From DASRCB01 sp035653295 (lineage in GTDB: Bacteria; Acidobacteriota; Terriglobia; Bryobacterales; Bryobacteraceae), in the NCBI GenBank assembly GCA_035653295.1, contig DASRCB010000372.1, forward strand, positions 1-17,373: a DNA stretch of 17,373 nt, written 5' to 3'. A program made the position numbers and the translations under genes. This document shows, one piece after another, positions 13,527 through 17,373 of the stretch (position 1 is its first letter; each line of letters begins with the position of its first letter). The notes beneath the pieces are model-generated. The model did not search any database. It worked only from the letters and a program-made list of their open reading frames with translations, and was not told the DNA's origin.

Positions 13527-15953
13527 CTACCGATCATGCAACGCCTGGATCGGATCGATACGCGTCGCGCGACGCGCTGGCATATAGTTCGCCAGGAGCG
13601 CCACGGTGAGGACCAGGGCGAAGACTCCAATCATTACTGCGGGGTCGAGCGGCGTCACTCCGAAGAGCAATGCACGCATTGCCGATGCCAGCGCCGCGGC
13701 GCCGGCCATCCCGCCCAGCAGGCCGATGATCACCGCGCTGAGGCCGTTCCGGATTACCAGCCCCTTGAGTTGCCCGGGTGTGGAGCCAAGCGCCATACGC
13801 AGTCCGAATTCGCGGGTCCGCTGTGCCACGCCGTAGGAAACCACTCCATGAATCCCGAGCGCTGCCAGGAGAACTGAGGTGATCGCGAACAGTGACAATA
13901 AGATGCTGGAGATCCGCGGCGCCGTCTCCGCCAGGGAAAGATAGTCATCCATGCTGCGGACCTGAAACACCGGTTGGTTGGGGTCGATCGACCATACCGC
14001 CTGCTTCACCGCCATCACCGCCGACCGAGTGTCCACCGTGGTACGCACCGCCAGCGTCATGGCCTTGTCGGGCATCTGCTCGAATGGCGCATAGATCGTC
14101 GGCTCGGCTGGCCGTTCCAGGCCATAATGATGCACCTTGCCCACAATGCCCACGATCTGCCGCAATCCGCCCCACAAGCGCATGCGCCGGCCAATCGGAT
14201 CCTCGTCAGGGAAATACTGATGCGCCAGCGTTTCGTCGATCAGAATCACCGCTGGAGCGCCGGGGCCGTCCCGATCGGAAAGTTGCCTCCCTTTGCGGAG
14301 CCCGATTCCCATCGTCTCGAAGTAACTCGGGCTGACCCGCCGAAAGTCGGCGACGAGAGCCCGTCCCGCAGGCAGCGGGCGCCTCTCGATCGTGAAATAT
14401 TCCCGGTCATTTTGCTGCCCGAGCGGTAGTACATCGGTCAGACCGGCGGATTGGAAACCAGGGATCTGCGCCACCTTGTCGATCACGCGCCGGTAAAAGG
14501 CGGCCTGCTCGCGAGCACTCGTGTAGAGGTTGTCGGTGGGCAGGCGCATGTGAAATGTCAGGACATGATCCGGCCGAATACCGGGATTGACACTTTGCAC
14601 ATTGACAAAGCTTTTCATGGCCAGACCTGCGGCGATCAGCAGCATGCTCGCCAAAGCTACCTCGCCCGCCACCAAAAAACCCCAGATAGACGACCGGCTC
14701 CCCGATGCCGAAGAGGTCCTGCCGCCTTCTTTCAGTGCGTCGTTCAGATCCGTGCGCGCCGCGTGCAGCGCTGGAATCAGTCCGAAAATCAACGCCGCCC
14801 CGGTCGAGATCAGCAGCGCAAACCCCAGCGCGCGGCCATCCACGTTGATGGAAGGGCGCGCGATCTCCGCTCCGGCCTCGGGCATCGGAAGCGTGTTGGG
14901 CAGGACGGCGCTCAGCAGATGAACGCCCCAGAACGCGAACAACACCCCCACTCCGCCGCCCAGCATGCTCAGCACGCAGCTCTCGCTGAGCACCTGCGAA
15001 ATCAGCCGCCCCCGGCCGGCGCCAAGCGCCGCGCGAATCCCCAGTTCCTTGCGTCTGCTCGTCACCCGGCCCAGCAGCAGGCTCGCCACATTCACACATG
15101 CCAGCAACAACAGAAGTCCCACCGCTCCCAACAGCAACAGCAGCGCCGGCCGGATGTACTGGAACAGCGCCTGTTTCATCCCCACCACGGTCACATCCCA
15201 GCCCGCCAGACCCGGCGTCTGCGCATCGATGCGGCGCGCGACGGCGCTCAGTTCCGCCTGCGCCTGGGCCATCGTAACCCCCGGCTTGAGCCGCCCGATG
15301 ACACCGAAATCGTGCGACACGCGGCTCTTGGCGCGCAGTTCCGCCACGGGCCACGGCACGTACAGATCCGCAGGCAGTGCATGGTAGAAGTCCGGAGCCA
15401 GCACGCCGATCACGGTGTAGGGCTCGCTGTTGAGGATAAAGGTCGTACCGACGACCCCCGGGTCCGATCCGAACCGGCGCCGCCAATACCCGTTGCTCAG
15501 CACAGCAACCGGATAGCGGGCTTTGCCGGCGCCCTCTGCCGCCGTGAACCCGCGTCCGAGGACCATCCGTGCCCCCAGCATCGGCAGGAAATTCGTCGTG
15601 ACGCGCAGACCCGTGACCTGCTCCGGCTCTCCCTTGCCCGTGACCGTGCCTGTTCCCACCTCCAGCAGCGCCATCTCTTCGAATGATCGGCTCTGCTCCT
15701 TCCAGTCGAGAAAGTTCGGACCGGACGGGCCTTCGCGCTGTATCCCGTCCTTCAGGTCGGTCTCCCAGATCAACGCGAGACGATCCGAGTCCGGGTACGG
15801 CAGCGGACGCAGCACCACTGAATTCACCACACTGAAGATGGCGGTGTTGGCGCCGATGCCGAGCGCCAGCACCAGCAGAGGCGCCAGACTGAAGCGGGGC
15901 ATTCTGCACAACATGCGCACAGAATGGAGCAGATCCCTCCCAAATGAGAGCAT
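13527..15953 (-). CDS. ADOP-type ABC transporter permease (MacB core + FtsX, duplicated)
   Basis: An 808-residue membrane protein made of two similar halves. Half one: first transmembrane helix with LALGIGANTAIFSVVNSVVL (residues about 29-48), a MacB-like periplasmic core (about 50-250), and an FtsX domain with helices at about 268-295, 325-352 and 376-397 plus the cytoplasmic loop SRRKELGIRAALGAGR. Half two: helix at about 426-448, a second periplasmic core, and a C-terminal FtsX domain with the matching loop RTREFGLRMALGSTPGQLK and closing MPARRATRIDPIQALH. This is the acidobacterial duplicated orphan permease family. No ATP-binding subunit or PadR-type regulator lies next to it, hence 'orphan'. 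It probably works with a distant ATPase in envelope export or mechanotransmission; substrate unknown. ATG 15953 gives the full family N-terminus, though the ribosome binding site is weak. Confidence 0.92.
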   Translation of the reverse strand: MLSFGRDLLHSVRMLCRMPRFSLAPLLVLALGIGANTAIFSVVNSVVLRPLPYPDSDRLALIWETDLKDGIQREGPSGPNFLDWKEQSRSFEEMALLEVGTGTVTGKGEPEQVTGLRVTTNFLPMLGARMVLGRGFTAAEGAGKARYPVAVLSNGYWRRRFGSDPGVVGTTFILNSEPYTVIGVLAPDFYHALPADLYVPWPVAELRAKSRVSHDFGVIGRLKPGVTMAQAQAELSAVARRIDAQTPGLAGWDVTVVGMKQALFQYIRPALLLLLGAVGLLLLLACVNVASLLLGRVTSRRKELGIRAALGAGRGRLISQVLSESCVLSMLGGGVGVLFAFWGVHLLSAVLPNTLPMPEAGAEIARPSINVDGRALGFALLISTGAALIFGLIPALHAARTDLNDALKEGGRTSSASGSRSSIWGFLVAGEVALASMLLIAAGLAMKSFVNVQSVNPGIRPDHVLTFHMRLPTDNLYTSAREQAAFYRRVIDKVAQIPGFQSAGLTDVLPLGQQNDREYFTIERRPLPAGRALVADFRRVSPSYFETMGIGLRKGRQLSDRDGPGAPAVILIDETLAHQYFPDEDPIGRRMRLWGGLRQIVGIVGKVHHYGLERPAEPTIYAPFEQMPDKAMTLAVRTTVDTRSAVMAVKQAVWSIDPNQPVFQVRSMDDYLSLAETAPRISSILLSLFAITSVLLAALGIHGVVSYGVAQRTREFGLRMALGSTPGQLKGLVIRNGLSAVIIGLLGGMAGAAALASAMRALLFGVTPLDPAVMIGVFALVLTVALLANYMPARRATRIDPIQALHDR

Positions 15954-16120
15954 GTTGGCCCCCGGTCAGTCGAAGGTCCTTTGGGCCGGCCGGGCAAGTT
16001 GCTGAAACCGCTCGCTGCCGCGGCGAATTCGTGCCGGGATCGTGTCCGGTTTCGAGATTCAGTTGGCCTCTTGCGAACAATCAGCCAGCCCTGAATCCTT
16101 TTCTCGCGTCAGGCATCATA

Positions 16121-16138
16121 TATCTTGACATCAAGATA
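16121..16138. promoter_or_regulatory. Perfect 18-bp palindrome, MarR-type operator candidate
   Basis: TATCTTGACATCAAGATA has perfect 8-bp arms around CA. It lies 17 bases before the pirin start, inside the divergent gap between permease and pirin. It includes TTGACA, which could be a -35 box, so a bound regulator would block the promoter. The A-T-C-T...A-G-A-T arms resemble operators of MarR-family regulators such as MhqR. No regulator gene is in the window. Confidence 0.65.
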
Positions 16139-16155
16139 ATGGAGGCCGCAAATAG

Positions 16156-17037
16156 ATGCCTGTCCAAACTGATCTGAACACCCGCTCGGTGGCCGAATCC
16201 GTCGCCGCCCAGCGCACCACCGAGGGCGGCGGCGTCACCGTGCGCCGCGCCTTTCCCACGCACCGCCTCGAAGAAGTCGACCCCTTCCTGCTCTTCGACC
16301 ACATGGGGCCGTGGACCTTGAAACCCGGCCAGTCCACCGGCTTCCCCGACCACCCGCACCGCGGCTTTGAGACCGTGACCTACCTGCTCGAAGGTCAAAT
16401 GGAGCACCGCGACTCATTTGGCAACCGCGGCGTCATCAACCGCGGCGGCGTGCAGTGGATGACCGCAGGTTCGGGCCTCGTGCACTCTGAGATGCCCGGA
16501 ACCGATCTCGTCCGCACCGGCGGCCGGCTCGAAGGATTCCAGATCTGGGTCAACCTGCCGAAGCAGGCCAAGATGAGCCCACCTCGTTATCAGGAGCTCG
16601 ATGCCGCACACATCCCCGTCGCCGAGCGCGACGGCGTCACCGCCCGCGTGATCGCCGGCGAGTCGATGGGAGTCAAAGGGGCCGTCCAGACCAGCACGCC
16701 CATCGAGTATCTGCACTTCACTCTTGCTCCCGGCGCCACCCACGTTCAGGAAGTCCCGCGATCGCACAACGCCGTGGCATACGTGATCCGCGGAACGGCG
16801 CAGTTCGAAGGACGCTCGGAAGTGGACGGCGAAGGCCGCCTCGTGGTTTTCGCGCATGACGGCGATCAGGTGCGCTTCTCCAATCCCGGCGCGCAGCCTG
16901 TGGACATCCTGCTCCTCGCCGGCGAACCACTCGGCGAACCGATCGCGCGCTATGGACCCTTCGTAATGAACACCCGCCAGGAGCTCATTCAGGCGTTTGA
17001 GGACTTCCGGACCGGAAAAATGGGTTCCATCGAATGA
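16156..17037 (+). CDS. Pirin family protein
   Basis: A 293-residue bicupin. The N-terminal cupin holds all four metal ligands of pirins: H66 and H68 in DHPHRGFETVTY, H110 and E112 in GLVHSEMP (equivalent to human pirin H56, H58, H101, E103). Other hallmarks are PFLLFDHMGP, RGGVQWMTAGSG and GFQIWVNLP. The C-terminal cupin starts near residue 190 (EYLHFTLAPGA) and includes LLLAGEPLGEPIARYGPFVMN. Members bind iron and some, such as E. coli YhhW, degrade quercetin-like flavonols; others are redox-responsive regulators. It is a soluble cytoplasmic protein of normal length. ATG 16156 has GGAGG 10 bases upstream. It is the only large plus-strand gene here. The palindrome just upstream suggests repression that is lifted by phenolic or oxidative signals (inference). 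Confidence 0.95.
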   Translation: MPVQTDLNTRSVAESVAAQRTTEGGGVTVRRAFPTHRLEEVDPFLLFDHMGPWTLKPGQSTGFPDHPHRGFETVTYLLEGQMEHRDSFGNRGVINRGGVQWMTAGSGLVHSEMPGTDLVRTGGRLEGFQIWVNLPKQAKMSPPRYQELDAAHIPVAERDGVTARVIAGESMGVKGAVQTSTPIEYLHFTLAPGATHVQEVPRSHNAVAYVIRGTAQFEGRSEVDGEGRLVVFAHDGDQVRFSNPGAQPVDILLLAGEPLGEPIARYGPFVMNTRQELIQAFEDFRTGKMGSIE

Positions 17038-17373
17038 CGGTCACACGGAATTGACACAATGGTCTCAACAACTTCCATATCCAGCCCATTTTGCCTTTGC
17101 GAAGATCGTAATGCGAAGGCTGGCCAGGCTGAGCAGATTGTTCGGTTCGTTGTTCGTTGCGTAGTTTGCAACCGCTGGGCGTCTTAATCGGCGCTAAACG
17201 GGGCTCCTCTCCGGATCGGTACCGCAAGGGATAACGATGCGCATTCAATTAAACGACGAGGACAGCGTACAGGCAGTGAGCTGTAGTCCGGACATCACGT
17301 TCCGGGTTGCGGCGAGTGCGTTGAATTGTGGTCCACCGGGCGTGAAAACAAAGCGTCCGGTCAATCAGTGACG
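17038..17373 (+). other. Intergenic tail of the window
   Basis: 336 bases after the pirin stop with no recognisable gene. TTGACA at 17051-17056 is followed 17-18 bases later only by a weak -10 (TCCATA/CCATAT), so a promoter is possible but unsupported. A short inverted repeat GTTGC...GCAAC lies around 17156-17172. No terminator with a T tract is visible behind pirin. The only ORF with a ribosome binding site is the 44-codon one at 17237. Confidence 0.5.
17237..17371 (+). CDS. Small ORF of 44 codons, uncertain
   Basis: ATG at 17237 has AAGGG 6 bases upstream; TGA at 17369-17371. The product begins MRIQLNDEDSVQAVSCSPDI and ends with a basic KTKRPVNQ. It has two cysteines and no obvious signal peptide or membrane span. 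Only the good ribosome binding site speaks for it. Codon use is less G/C-biased at third positions than in neighbouring genes, which argues against it. No family recognised. Confidence 0.25.
   Translation: MRIQLNDEDSVQAVSCSPDITFRVAASALNCGPPGVKTKRPVNQ

Noticed and set aside
14407..16080. 557-codon open frame on the minus strand overlapping the permease gene
   Set aside because: It is a shadow in another frame of the high-GC permease gene; the product is Arg/Gly/Ala-rich without domain pattern, while the 808-residue frame shows the complete family signature.
1..17373. tRNA or rRNA genes
   Set aside because: No cloverleaf or conserved rRNA segments were recognised on either strand by eye.

Overview
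The window comes from a high-GC bacterial chromosome. The best taxonomic clue is the gene at 13527-15953, an 808-residue permease with two MacB-core/FtsX units and no ATPase beside it. That is the 'ADOP' architecture, which is typical of Acidobacteriota. The hairpin-forming intergenic repeats and the pirin and amidohydrolase genes fit a soil acidobacterium of Solibacter/Bryobacter type. This placement is inference, since no rRNA or marker gene is present.

Left part (1-9667, all minus strand): a compact phage head-tail operon read from right to left. The order is a small terminase candidate, large terminase, portal, scaffold-like protein, P22-like/HK97-fold coat protein, intrinsic terminator, small coiled-coil protein, head-tail connector with an Ig/FN3-like C-terminus, tail-completion protein, tail tube, tail-assembly chaperone G with a T-like extension, very short tape measure, then two tandem distal-tail-like proteins. 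The second of these (1-450) runs off the left edge. No integrase, repressor, lysis gene or capsid protease is visible. The G gene ends on a textbook A-AAA-AAC slippery heptamer that opens into the T frame, so a programmed -1 frameshift is strongly indicated. The 221-residue tape measure predicts an unusually short tail. The cluster could be a short-tailed siphophage/prophage, a decaying prophage, or a domesticated gene-transfer-agent-like particle; the window alone cannot decide.

Right part (9839-17373): host genes. These are a cytoplasmic GH1-type glycosidase, a 29-residue membrane peptide, a 51-residue small protein on the plus strand, a secreted D-aminoacylase-like amidohydrolase, the ADOP permease, and a divergently transcribed pirin with a perfect 18-bp MarR-like palindrome in its upstream region. 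Between amidohydrolase and permease lie a fragment of a second pirin copy and an array of hairpin repeats. A 51-bp two-hairpin element occurs twice without a mismatch (9839-9889 and 13413-13463), and a degenerate relative sits at 11212-11250. The last 336 bases hold only one weak small ORF.

The phage genes act together in DNA packaging, head assembly and tail assembly. The host genes show no shared pathway; sugar hydrolysis, D-amino-acid derivative hydrolysis, envelope transport or signalling, and redox sensing sit side by side.
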